Shown here in pieces: positions 50,396 to 60,719 of a stretch of 64,000 nt of DNA (positions are counted from its first letter, which is position 1; each line of letters begins with the position of its first letter). The translations under genes were made by a program, and so were the position numbers. The stretch comes from Shewanella fodinae (GTDB lineage: Bacteria; Pseudomonadota; Gammaproteobacteria; Enterobacterales; Shewanellaceae): positions 120,333 through 184,332 of the forward strand of contig NZ_BMXW01000005.1 of assembly GCF_014651955.1 (NCBI RefSeq), read 5' to 3'. A model generated the notes under the pieces. That model was given only the letters and a program-made list of their open reading frames with translations, was not told where the DNA came from and did not search any database.

Positions 50396-51541
50396 TTACT
50401 GCTTCGCTTGACGGTATTGCTCAATCAGTTCGATAAAATGGTCGAACAACGGCGCACAATCGTGCGGGCCTGGGCTGGCTTCTGGATGTCCCTGGAAGCT
50501 GAACGCAGGTTTGTCCGTCAGATGGATACCTTGCAGAGAACCATCGAACAGTGATTTATGAGTCACTTTGACATTTGCGGGTAGGCTGGCCTCATCAGCT
50601 GCAAAACCGTGGTTTTGACTGGTGATCATCACCGTGCCTTTCTGCAAATCTTTCACTGGATGGTTAGCACCATGGTGACCAAACTTCATCTTCATGGTTT
50701 TGGCGCCACTGGCTAAGGCCAGCAACTGATGCCCAAGGCAGATACCAAATACCGGGATATCAGTCTGCAGGAACGATTTAATCGCGCTGATAGCGTAATC
50801 ACAAGGTTCTGGGTCACCAGGGCCATTTGACAGGAAAATACCGTCAGGTGCCATCGCCAACACGTCACTTGCTGGGGTTTTAGCAGGCACCACGGTTACA
50901 TCACAACCACGGTCCACCAGCATCCGCAGAATATTGCGCTTAATCCCGAAGTCATAGGCGACGACTTTGAATTTGAATTCATCAGCAGCCTTGTCTTCTG
51001 GTAAGCCGCCTTCAAGTGTCCAAGTACCTTGGCGCCACTGATAAGCGCTGTCAGTGGTCACTTCTTTTGCCAGATCCATGCCTTTGAGGCCAGGGAAGGC
51101 TTTGGCAGCGGCTAACGCTTTGTCGGCATCCATTTCGCCAGCCATGATACAGCCAGACTGAGCGCCTTTTTCGCGCAGAATACGGGTGAGTTTACGGGTA
51201 TCAATATCCGCAATACCCACCACATTATTAGCGCGGAGATAGTCACTGAGTGACCGTTGTGAACGGAAATTACTGGCGATGAGTGGTAAGTCACGAATGA
51301 TCAAACCACAAGCATGAATGGCACTGGATTCGGTATCTTCAGCATTAATGCCGGTGTTACCAATGTGCGGGTAGGTTAAGGTTACTATCTGACGGGAATA
51401 AGAAGGATCGGTGAGAATTTCTTGATATCCCGTCATTGAAGTGTTAAAAACCACTTCGCCAACAGCTATTCCATCGGCACCTATCGCTGTGCCGGTAAAG
51501 ACGGTTCCATCTTCGAGTACGAGTAAGGCAGACTTAGTCAA
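50396..51541 (-). CDS. carA: Carbamoyl-phosphate synthase small subunit
   Basis: A glutamine amidotransferase of 381 residues from a TTG start at 51541, preceded by GGAGG and five spacer bases. The open frame continues nine codons further, but that start lacks a ribosome binding site and homologues begin [12 protein letters not shown]. The catalytic cysteine sits in [12 protein letters not shown] and the histidine and glutamate in [13 protein letters not shown] starts have been reported for carA in other proteobacteria, to my recollection. An AT-rich leader (about 51560-51600) holds the promoter; no convincing ARG box was seen. Confidence 0.96.
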   Translation of the reverse strand: MTKSALLVLEDGTVFTGTAIGADGIAVGEVVFNTSMTGYQEILTDPSYSRQIVTLTYPHIGNTGINAEDTESSAIHACGLIIRDLPLIASNFRSQRSLSDYLRANNVVGIADIDTRKLTRILREKGAQSGCIMAGEMDADKALAAAKAFPGLKGMDLAKEVTTDSAYQWRQGTWTLEGGLPEDKAADEFKFKVVAYDFGIKRNILRMLVDRGCDVTVVPAKTPASDVLAMAPDGIFLSNGPGDPEPCDYAISAIKSFLQTDIPVFGICLGHQLLALASGAKTMKMKFGHHGANHPVKDLQKGTVMITSQNHGFAADEASLPANVKVTHKSLFDGSLQGIHLTDKPAFSFQGHPEASPGPHDCAPLFDHFIELIEQYRQAKQ

Positions 51542-51691
51542 CGCGACCTCCGTAATGAGCCAAGCCATTAAAAATTATATATTTTTTATTAAATCAACCT
51601 GCAATTTCCGCTGCTTCACGAAATTTTGGCAAATTCTGAATATTTTATAGGTCATATCGACTTCCGTCTAGACCTGCAGCGGTAATCCGCG

Positions 51692-51714
51692 AAAAAAAAC
51701 CGCCAACGGCGGTT
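51692..51714 (-). terminator. Terminator after dapB
   Basis: On the minus strand AACCGCC-GTT-GGCGGTT is followed by a long T-run. It is nine bases after the dapB stop codon and directly upstream of the carA promoter region. Confidence 0.92.
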
Positions 51715-51722
51715 CTTTTCAA

Positions 51723-53215
<1,493 letters not shown>

Positions 53216-53317
53216 AATCGGTTTACTCTCGGTTATCGGTGAATTCAGCCGCGTAGTTTACCACATCCGAGCCATGAATGTTGCAGTAATTTGATCCAGA
53301 GCACTGAGGGTAAATAC

Positions 53318-53819
53318 TCAATTGACATTGCTCAGTGCCTGCCGGATAACTTTGGCAAATACGACATATTTTGCCTTTTCTGCCGTTGTCACTGGTATAG
53401 CGATGAGATTAACAGCGCCTTTGGCACCCATCCGCGCAGGCTGACCACTACACACAACCAACTGTGGCTCCATTACCGATACAGCAACGATACGGACACG
53501 ACGCCAAGCATTAAACTGCGATTCACCCTATTCGCCCATAACACAGTATGTCAAAAACCTGTCTTGGGGCAGCTTCCATTGTTTTGCTAACAACGTGGTG
53601 ATCACATCACGGTGATTGGCGATATTAATCAACACCTCGTTAAACTCAGCCCAGCTGTATGTATAATTTGCCGAGCATCCTGAACGTTTTTCTGGCGTAC
53701 CAAGCCACACTCAGGCTACCAGCCGCCAGAAAATCTATGTTAGGCTTTATGCCATCATATATTGCAGCAGACATACGCCAGTTGGGGTATTTGCCGCTAT
53801 CTCTTATGCTTACCATCAT
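53318..53819 (-). pseudogene. Probable decayed gene, weak OmpA-C resemblance
   Basis: Minus-strand coding-like sequence is broken in at least two places. One frame runs from ATG at 53819 to TGA at 53646 and includes IDFLAAGSLSVAWYARKTF. A second frame picks up at about 53650 with WAEFNEVLINIANHRDVITT and stops at TAG (53530-53528). It then continues in the same frame with GESQFNAWRRVRIVAV to TGA at 53318. The combined order (NxxNxR-V, LPQDRF, GE, RRVRI) loosely recalls the OmpA C-terminal peptidoglycan-binding domain. A shifted frame plus an in-frame stop argue for decay. The parent family is a guess. Confidence 0.4.
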
Positions 53820-53852
53820 TGCCAACGTTGTTTACGGTTTTGGACTATCGTC

Positions 53853-54053
53853 ATGTTTGAAGAATTAGCGCTCGGGGGACTGCTTTTCAGCCCCTTGGTG
53901 GTGTTTGCACCGCTGGCGTTTGTCATATCGTTCGTCACCCGCCAGATACTGCACGTATCCGGGCTATACCAGCGGATCTGGAAAGTCGCCTGGTTCGAAG
54001 TGGCACTGTATATCTGTTATTTGGCGCTGGTTGTTTACTTATTCGGGAGATGA
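53853..54053 (+). CDS. DUF1656 small membrane protein (AaeX/YtcA-like)
   Basis: A 66-residue protein with two membrane helices (about 12-30 and 45-63). It matches the DUF1656 family that forms the small first gene of aromatic-acid or fusaric-acid efflux operons. Its stop overlaps the start of the next gene by four bases (ATGA), so the pair is translationally coupled. No strong ribosome binding site precedes the ATG. A 69-codon plus-strand frame ends 16 bases inside it, but its composition is not convincing. Confidence 0.85.
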   Translation: MFEELALGGLLFSPLVVFAPLAFVISFVTRQILHVSGLYQRIWKVAWFEVALYICYLALVVYLFGR

Positions 54054-54922
54054 ATTCAGTTATGGGAAAATTACTGCGTGTTGCCATCACGCTGGCGGTG
54101 GTAGTTGTCGCAATTATCGCCGGACGCTGGGTCTGGGATCATTACCTTTATTCTCCGTGGACTCGAGATGGTCGTATCCGCGCCAACATCATTACTATTG
54201 CGCCAGATGTTTCCGGTTGGGTTAATAGTGTTGATGTACAGGATAACCAGCAGGTACACAAAGGTGATTTACTGTTTTCTGTCGATGCCACTCGCTATCA
54301 AGCGGCACTGGTCGAGTTGCAGGCACAGTTGCAAAGCAAGCAATACGCTTGGGATCTTGCCAACCATAAATATGAACGCCGTAAGCAATTGACTGGACGG
54401 GAAGCTATCAGTGAAGAAGATCTGGAAACGGCCCGAATTAACACTGAACAAGCCAAGGCTGCTTTCCAACTGGCGCAAGCGGAACTCAATACTGCCCGCA
54501 TCAATTTACAACGCACGGTCATTCATGCACCAGACGACGGCAGCATTATTAATCTGACCCTACGTCCTGGCAATTATGTACACCAAGGCACAGCAGTACT
54601 GTCACTGGTTCAGACAGGCTCTCTGTATGTCACTGGTTACTTTGAAGAAACTAAACTACCGCTGATCCACGTGGGCCAGAAAGCTAAGGTAAGCCTCATG
54701 AGTGGCGGCAAACCGTTAATCGGTACTGTCACCAGTATCGGCAAGGCGATTGCTGACACCAATGTCAGCAGTAATGGACAACTGCTACCGCAAATCCAGC
54801 AGACATTCAATTGGGTGCGGTTGGCGCAGCGTATTCCGGTAGATATTCAGTTGGACAAAATACCGAATGACATCAATCTCAGTGCCGGCATGACGGTTTC
54901 TATTTTCCTGCAGGACAAATAA
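54050..54922 (+). CDS. HlyD/AaeA-family efflux periplasmic adaptor
   Basis: A 290-residue membrane-fusion protein. A single N-terminal membrane helix (about 6-24) anchors it. The WTRDGRIRANIITIAPDVSGWV segment starts the biotinyl-lipoyl-like domain, a helical hairpin spans about 75-150 and the second lipoyl half (GSIINLTLRPGNYVHQGTAV) follows. A beta-barrel region with YVTGYFEETKL comes next. It would join the FUSC pump to an outer-membrane channel, which is not encoded here. It overlaps the DUF1656 gene and is three bases from the FUSC gene. Confidence 0.92.
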   Translation: MNSVMGKLLRVAITLAVVVVAIIAGRWVWDHYLYSPWTRDGRIRANIITIAPDVSGWVNSVDVQDNQQVHKGDLLFSVDATRYQAALVELQAQLQSKQYAWDLANHKYERRKQLTGREAISEEDLETARINTEQAKAAFQLAQAELNTARINLQRTVIHAPDDGSIINLTLRPGNYVHQGTAVLSLVQTGSLYVTGYFEETKLPLIHVGQKAKVSLMSGGKPLIGTVTSIGKAIADTNVSSNGQLLPQIQQTFNWVRLAQRIPVDIQLDKIPNDINLSAGMTVSIFLQDK

Positions 54923-54925
54923 TCC

Positions 54926-56992
54926 ATGACACTGTCGCCGATACAGGCGGTGTTTCTGACGCCAGATAAACGCACGCTGATTTTCGCGACCAAAGGCGTT
55001 ATCTCTATGACGCTGGCGTTGTTCGTTGCCATGTACCTGAACTTGGATCGCCCATACTGGGCACTGATCTCCGCCGTATTTCTGCAGATCCGTCCCGAGA
55101 GCGGTCTGGTGATTGAAAAAGGGCTGATGCAGATAATCGGCACACTCATCGGCGGGGTGATGGGCATCGTCATACTACAGGCGTTTGCCGGCTATCCAGA
55201 GCTGGCCATTCTGGCTTTGGCGCTATGGCTCGGCGTCAATGCTGGCCTGTCAGCCATGGTGAGTTCTATCAATTTCATTTACGCCTTTGCCATGGCAGGG
55301 ATTACGCCGTGCTTAATTGTCTTATTGGTGATGGTCAGCCCGGCGACGGCGACCTCAGAGGCAATCTTCCAGGTGGCACAATCGCGAGTCAGTGAAATTA
55401 TTGTCGGCGCGCTGTGTGCGGTAATGGTCAGTTTACTGTTGTGGCCGCAATCAGTTGCCAGCGGCCTTCGGCAGCAATCGCGTAATGTGATTAATCAAAT
55501 GCTAGATTATTTGGTGCAAGAACTGGCTCCTAACGGCTCCCATGAAAAGCGGCACCAATGCATTGATACTATTCTTGAGCAGTTGGCGGCACTCAATGAT
55601 GACTCCAGCGCGGTGGTTTATGAAGGGCCGGAAGGGCCTGGTCGCGGCAGAGCAGCCAATCTTTTGTGTAATAAAGTGATGTCATTGCTAGCGGTGATTC
55701 AGATTTTCGGTCGTCTGCAACGTAACCATCCAGAACAGCTGTCACAAACATTGCAGACGATGTTGCAACAGCTGCGCCAGAGCTTTATGCAGATGTCGGC
55801 TTCTCGCGACTATTCGGAATGTTACCAACTGGCGCAGCAACAGCGACACCAGCTCATCCACTTGCGTAATCAGTTGCCCTGTGGACAACCGCTGCAAAGC
55901 CGTTTGCTGAAAGTCGCCACTGAATTTATTTCCGATCTAATTATGGTGCTGAAAGCCTATGATGCACTGGAAAACAGTGACAATTCGCTGTTGAATGCGC
56001 CTGCTTTGCAGCCCCACCGAGATCCGCTCATCGGCCTGACCACGGGTTTTCGTACCGCTGTACTGTTCCTGATTGGTGCGGGTATCTGGATTGGCACTGC
56101 CTCTAGCGCAGCGCTGATGTTAATGATCCTACCGGTAATGTTCTCCATGATGATGGCGCGCTTGCCCTTGACCATGTTGATGGTGGTGCTGAGACGGCTA
56201 TTAGTAGGCGTGGCAATCTCCACCCCATTAGCCATCTTTTTTGCGCTAAACCTGTTAGCACAAAGTCCCGGTGATTTTGAAATGTTAATTCTGGTGCTCG
56301 CCGGGCCATTCTTCGTGGGCCTGATGGCGCTGGCGAACCGTCCAACGTTGCCTTATGGCCTAGGGCTGTGTATTCCGTTTGTGATCCTAGTGCGCCCAGC
56401 CAACGATATGAGCTACGCCTTCTCTGTGGACTACACCCTCAGCAATGCACTGGCGATAGGTGTCGGCGTGACAATTCTGTATTGGCTGTTCAAGCTGATC
56501 ACTGGCCCCGGCATCCCGCTTATGCAGCGCCGATTACTACAGGCAACAGCGGATGATCTGGTAAGCATTTCCGTACATCAAGCCCCGGAAAACTGGTTCA
56601 ATGCGCGTATGGGAGACCGCTTGTTGCGGCTGGCCAACTACGACAAGGCAGCAGCGGATAATGCTAGAGAAATGACCGATCTAGGATTAACCGGTCTAAA
56701 CTTGGGACACGTTTCAACACGACTTAGGCGTTTGCTACAAAGTGTCAGTGACCAACGGCTGGAACCGCTGCTAGACCAATGGCAACATGCGTTGGCACAA
56801 GCATTTCTGGCCAGTAGCCGAGGGCAGCAATGGCCAGCGTTTAAAGACTGCAGTGCAGAATTGTTGCAGGCTATACATGACGATCAACTGCCACAGGAAC
56901 AACTGGAAATGATTGAAGGGATGTTTACCCGCGTCTCACTCACCTTTGAACGAACCGCAAACACCATGGCACAAAAGCTCAACAATGCTTAA
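54926..56992 (+). CDS. FUSC/AaeB-family efflux permease
   Basis: A 688-residue inner-membrane protein of the fusaric acid resistance/AaeB family. There are two sets of membrane helices (about 25-185 and 370-510) separated by a long cytoplasmic helical region and a C-terminal soluble domain. Family features are LNLDRPYWALISAVFLQIRPE at the start and MMARLPLTMLMVVLRRLLVG in the second set. Substrates of relatives are aromatic carboxylic acids such as p-hydroxybenzoate. No LysR regulator is adjacent, so how the operon is induced is not visible. Confidence 0.92.
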   Translation: MTLSPIQAVFLTPDKRTLIFATKGVISMTLALFVAMYLNLDRPYWALISAVFLQIRPESGLVIEKGLMQIIGTLIGGVMGIVILQAFAGYPELAILALALWLGVNAGLSAMVSSINFIYAFAMAGITPCLIVLLVMVSPATATSEAIFQVAQSRVSEIIVGALCAVMVSLLLWPQSVASGLRQQSRNVINQMLDYLVQELAPNGSHEKRHQCIDTILEQLAALNDDSSAVVYEGPEGPGRGRAANLLCNKVMSLLAVIQIFGRLQRNHPEQLSQTLQTMLQQLRQSFMQMSASRDYSECYQLAQQQRHQLIHLRNQLPCGQPLQSRLLKVATEFISDLIMVLKAYDALENSDNSLLNAPALQPHRDPLIGLTTGFRTAVLFLIGAGIWIGTASSAALMLMILPVMFSMMMARLPLTMLMVVLRRLLVGVAISTPLAIFFALNLLAQSPGDFEMLILVLAGPFFVGLMALANRPTLPYGLGLCIPFVILVRPANDMSYAFSVDYTLSNALAIGVGVTILYWLFKLITGPGIPLMQRRLLQATADDLVSISVHQAPENWFNARMGDRLLRLANYDKAAADNAREMTDLGLTGLNLGHVSTRLRRLLQSVSDQRLEPLLDQWQHALAQAFLASSRGQQWPAFKDCSAELLQAIHDDQLPQEQLEMIEGMFTRVSLTFERTANTMAQKLNNA

Positions 56993-57194
56993 CTGTGGCA
57001 GCATTCAAATTCAACTGCTGCACCCGAGTGATACGCAGCAAACATTCGCGGAAATGAGCAACCGGCATCGCTGGCAAGTACCCACTCACCAGGCAACTGC
57101 GAACGTAGCTGAGATAAACCGTCCAGGAAGGGTTATTGCCAGTTGCCGTTGGAAGCGTTAGCGTAAAGGTAAGAAACATTCCGCAGAGGCTTAC

Positions 57195-57542
57195 ATGAGC
57201 TGTTTTTTAGTGTTGTTATCAGATAAAAAAGCCAATGGACTGACCCCAGAACTGTTGTTGGCGCATGTGCACCACTTGCAACAGTTGTCAGCTGCCGGAC
57301 AACTCCGATTTTGTGGTCCTTACGCTGACAACCAAGGCGCAATGCTGCTGTTGCAATGCGCAGACAGGCAACAGGCAGAGCAACTGTTACTGGCTGATCC
57401 GTTTATCCACGCTGGTTACTATAAGCAGTATCAGTTACAGGAAGTTCTTGAGGCTAACCCAGCAAATCATTGGCTTCTGCAGGAAGGGCAAACAATCAAC
57501 AACCTTACTGCCAATAAAGCCGCTATCAACGCCGCAGAATAA
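57195..57542 (+). CDS. YciI-family protein
   Basis: A 115-residue protein with the YCII fold. The core reads LRFCGPYADNQGAMLLLQC, then AEQLLLADPFIHAGYYKQYQ. Conserved family residues are the GP in the first strand and the DPF segment, which in relatives form a putative active site with a conserved histidine (HVHHLQQL may supply it). A C-terminal tail of about 25 residues is extra. No enzyme activity is established for most of the family. It starts at the ATG after AGAGG. The FUSC gene ends about 200 bp upstream. Confidence 0.82.
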   Translation: MSCFLVLLSDKKANGLTPELLLAHVHHLQQLSAAGQLRFCGPYADNQGAMLLLQCADRQQAEQLLLADPFIHAGYYKQYQLQEVLEANPANHWLLQEGQTINNLTANKAAINAAE

Positions 57543-57703
57543 GTTTTGTAACAATTACATCAACAAAGATCTGCAGCTGTTTCTCCTATGGCTCTCGTCT
57601 CCAATCAATCTGCTTGCTATGTTATGGGATCTGTTTAGCGTCAGCCGGTTCGACTTTATTCACCGCTGAAACCATCTGCAAAAATAACAATAAAGGAATC
57701 ATC

Positions 57704-59671
57704 ATGCTCAATTGGCTCAGGGCAACCGCCTTCTGTATGGCGGGCTGTTCAGCATTAGCTATCGCTGCACCAGAGGCCCAGAACTCAAAACCATTTGACC
57801 CTCAAGCCCTATTTGCCCCCTTATCTTTACCAACCCCGGCGACCGCAATTCGCAGCGGTGCTGGCAAACCTGGCGCTATGTTCTGGCAAAACCGGGTTGA
57901 CTATAAATTGCATGCGACTATCGATACTGACAGCGATACGCTGCATGGCGAAGAAGTGATCACTTACACCAATAACAGCCCGGATAGCCTGCCGACATTA
58001 TGGGTTCAACTGGATCAAAACATCTATCGTAAAGATAGCCGCTCCAGCATGGCATCTGAGTGGCGTCGCAGCCAGTTCACCGATGGCTACCGTTTTGACA
58101 AAGTCACCGTACGGATTGATGGTGAGAGTTATGATGCCAAGTTTCTGATCAACGACACCCGTATGCGGGTGGACCTAGCGCAGCCACTGGCAGCTAAAGG
58201 CGGAAAACTGCAACTGGAGATCAACTACAGCTATCAGGTTCCTGGTACATGGGGTGGCCGCACCGCTGTGACCCCTTCAGAAAAAGGCAAAATCTTTGAA
58301 ATCGCCCAGTGGTTCCCGCGAATGGCAGTCTACGATGATCTGCATGGCTGGAATAACAACCCTTACATCGGCTCTGAATTCTATCTGGAATACGGCACGA
58401 TCGATTATACCGTTACCGTTCCTTGGAATTATTGGGTGGTGGGTTCCGGCAAGCTGATCAACCCCAAAGACGTGCTGACCAAAACCGAACAACAACGGCT
58501 GAAACAAGCACAACAGAGTGATAAGACGGTTTATATCCGTCGAGCAGATGAAGTGGGTAAAGCCGATAGTCGTCCGGTCAATAGCGGCACCCTCGACTGG
58601 CATTTCCGTATGGAACGCACCCGTGACGTGGCCTTTGCCGCTTCGCCTGCTTTCGTAATCGACGCCGCCCGTATCAATCTACCTAACGGTAAAACGTCAC
58701 TGGCAATGTCCGCTTATCCACCTGAAGCCGCCGGGTCGACCAAGTGGGATCGCTCCACCGAGTATGTAAAAGGGACCATCGAGCATTTTTCCCAATGGTA
58801 TCCTTATCCGTGGCCAGCAGCGGTCAATCTCGGTGGTCATGGCGCTGGCATGGAATACCCAGGGATTGTGTTTGACGGTATGCGCGACCATGACGCACTG
58901 CTGTTTTGGATTAGCGCCCACGAGTTGGGACATAGCTGGTTTCCGATGATTGTTGGCTCAGACGAACGCCGTCACGCTTTCATGGATGAGGGATTCAACA
59001 CCTTTATCGACGTTTATGCCTCAGATGCCTTTAACAAGGGTGAGTTTGCGCCCAAGCGCGACAGTGAATACGCCCCCAAAGGTGGCAACCCTGTGGATGA
59101 AATTCTACCGATATTGGCCGACCCGGAAGCGCCAACGCTGATGGCTCCGGCTGAAGCCACCGCGGAAAAATACCGTCATTCCGTGACCTATTTTAAAGGT
59201 GCGCTGGGCTTAGTATTGCTGCGCGAGCAGATCCTCGGCCCAGACCGTTTTGACCCGGCATTTAAAGAATATATTGCCACTTGGGCCTATAAGCACCCGT
59301 CGCCATCTGACTTTTTCCGTTTCATGGAAAGTGCCGCCGGAGAAGATCTCGCCTGGTGGTGGCGTGGTTGGTACCTTAATAACTGGCAACTGGATATGGG
59401 GATCACCGCCGTCAAAGCGGTGGACGATAAAAAAGGCAAAGGTACCGCAGTTACGCTTATCAGCAAGCAACCGCTAGTCATGCCCGCGACCTTGCGCCTG
59501 CAATACAGCGATGGCACGACTGAGGACTTCCGTGTTCCAGTAGAAAGCTGGATGCGTACTGGCACGCCAACCGTAGTGTTACCTGTTACTAAAGCGGTGA
59601 AAAGTGCCACGCTGGACCCCGAGCACAAATTACCCGATGCCGACCGTAGCAATAATAGTCTGACCCTCTGA
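57704..59671 (+). CDS. M1-family metallopeptidase, secreted
   Basis: The protein is 655 residues from the ATG at 57704, after AAAGGAATCATC; the frame extends 30 codons further without support. The signal sequence MLNWLRATAFCMAGCSALAIAA contains an MAGC that could be a non-standard lipobox. Zinc ligands His406, His410 (HELGH) and Glu429 (DEGFNTF) match the M1 gluzincin pattern. The usual exopeptidase motif GAMEN is replaced by GAGMEY (380-385). The C-terminal half holds a helical region ending near 585 and a beta domain. Substrate unknown. It is monocistronic, with a terminator after it. Confidence 0.9.
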   Translation: MLNWLRATAFCMAGCSALAIAAPEAQNSKPFDPQALFAPLSLPTPATAIRSGAGKPGAMFWQNRVDYKLHATIDTDSDTLHGEEVITYTNNSPDSLPTLWVQLDQNIYRKDSRSSMASEWRRSQFTDGYRFDKVTVRIDGESYDAKFLINDTRMRVDLAQPLAAKGGKLQLEINYSYQVPGTWGGRTAVTPSEKGKIFEIAQWFPRMAVYDDLHGWNNNPYIGSEFYLEYGTIDYTVTVPWNYWVVGSGKLINPKDVLTKTEQQRLKQAQQSDKTVYIRRADEVGKADSRPVNSGTLDWHFRMERTRDVAFAASPAFVIDAARINLPNGKTSLAMSAYPPEAAGSTKWDRSTEYVKGTIEHFSQWYPYPWPAAVNLGGHGAGMEYPGIVFDGMRDHDALLFWISAHELGHSWFPMIVGSDERRHAFMDEGFNTFIDVYASDAFNKGEFAPKRDSEYAPKGGNPVDEILPILADPEAPTLMAPAEATAEKYRHSVTYFKGALGLVLLREQILGPDRFDPAFKEYIATWAYKHPSPSDFFRFMESAAGEDLAWWWRGWYLNNWQLDMGITAVKAVDDKKGKGTAVTLISKQPLVMPATLRLQYSDGTTEDFRVPVESWMRTGTPTVVLPVTKAVKSATLDPEHKLPDADRSNNSLTL

Positions 59672-59684
59672 TCGGGCTGGCTAG

Positions 59685-59709
59685 AAAGGTGCCAATTGGC
59701 ACCTTTTTT
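59685..59709 (+). terminator. Terminator after the M1 peptidase gene
   Basis: AAAGGTGCCAATTGGCACCTTT is a perfect palindrome followed by further Ts. It lies 13 bases after the stop codon. Confidence 0.92.
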
Positions 59710-59794
59710 ATTGGGGGAAAGCTGTTGTATATCATCGTTATCCCGCGGCATCATATACCCAGCAAAACAACATTAGGACAGCAATATCACCAAC

Positions 59795-60550
59795 ATGGAA
59801 CCTGATTACTCAAATTACAGCACAGCCGAACTAGAAGATGTACTTCGCCATATTGACCAAACACAATTTCCTGAAAGATACCAAGCCGTTGAACAACTAC
59901 TAACACAACGCCGTATGCCAACAACGCAGGATTACTCGGGTGAAATGGTTATCGACACATCGCCATCTACTGCGGTGAGTGAACCAGCCACATTGGGAGT
60001 ATTTCCTTATGTGATTGGTGCACTGGCATTTATCCCGCTGTTAGGGATTATCTTTGGTGTCATCGCGCTGGTATGGGGCTTACTGACGTCGCGCCAAGGC
60101 GGAAAATTGCTGGCGAGTATTGGGGTCTTAGCGATGCTCAGCGCTAACAGCTATTTTTACCTAATGATGCATAAAGCTGGACTGACGACATGGATCAATG
60201 ATCCTAACCCAGTGCCAACTCAGTTATTGCAGGACAATCTCAATACCCTCTATTCACAAGTGGAACTCTACCGCTTTCGAAACGGCGAATATCCACAGTC
60301 ACTGGCGCTACTGCAACAGGCTTTTCCGCTCAGTGGAGTACCGCTACAGGACACCTCCTTTAAGAACAGCCAAAGCGATTTCTTTTATCAACGACTGGAT
60401 CAGGAACATTACCAATTACTGGCTCGGGGAACAGATGGTAAGCCGCTGACCGATGATGATATATGGCCTAATACGAGCCAAAGCATAAATGATGCGAGCG
60501 GGCTGACACACCCTGCAGTTGCCAACGATGCTGCCTTGCCAGATCAATAA
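59795..60550 (+). CDS. Membrane protein with GspG-like C-terminal domain
   Basis: A 251-residue protein. Residues 5-40 (NYSTAELEDVLRHIDQ, FPERYQAV) resemble a short domain seen at the start of many gammaproteobacterial membrane proteins. Two membrane helices follow at about 68-96 and 103-126. The remainder resembles the soluble part of type II secretion major pseudopilin GspG: an alpha segment (QLLQDNLNTLYSQVELYRF), RNGEYPQSL at 162-170, and a calcium-loop-like ARGTDGKPLTDDDIWPN at 210-226. There is no prepilin leader, so the domain is displayed on a fixed anchor. Function unknown. Confidence 0.7.
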   Translation: MEPDYSNYSTAELEDVLRHIDQTQFPERYQAVEQLLTQRRMPTTQDYSGEMVIDTSPSTAVSEPATLGVFPYVIGALAFIPLLGIIFGVIALVWGLLTSRQGGKLLASIGVLAMLSANSYFYLMMHKAGLTTWINDPNPVPTQLLQDNLNTLYSQVELYRFRNGEYPQSLALLQQAFPLSGVPLQDTSFKNSQSDFFYQRLDQEHYQLLARGTDGKPLTDDDIWPNTSQSINDASGLTHPAVANDAALPDQ

Positions 60551-60719
60551 TACCTAGGAAAGTTATCGTCTTTACGCTTAACAAAAAAATAGTTCCATGA
60601 TCTTTATGGTATTTTTTACTTTCTAGGGTGTTTTCACAAAATCCGGCAAGGGAACTTTACCACCGCAAGCCAATAGTAAAGTCTGGCAGACGCGATATTC
60701 ATATCAAAGGAAGGATATT

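Noticed and set aside
53291..53590. 99-codon plus-strand frame
   Set aside because: Starts at TTG without a ribosome binding site and is rich in Cys, His and Tyr, as expected opposite coding-like minus-strand sequence.
53659..53868. 69-codon plus-strand frame ending inside the DUF1656 gene
   Set aside because: It overlaps the probable decayed minus-strand gene, has no good ribosome binding site, and the 16-base overlap with the next gene can be chance. It is kept only as a remote possibility of a leader peptide.
56993..57194. Minus- and plus-strand frames in the gap after the FUSC gene
   Set aside because: Both overlap the end of a confident gene or lack start signals; nothing recognisable in about 200 bp.
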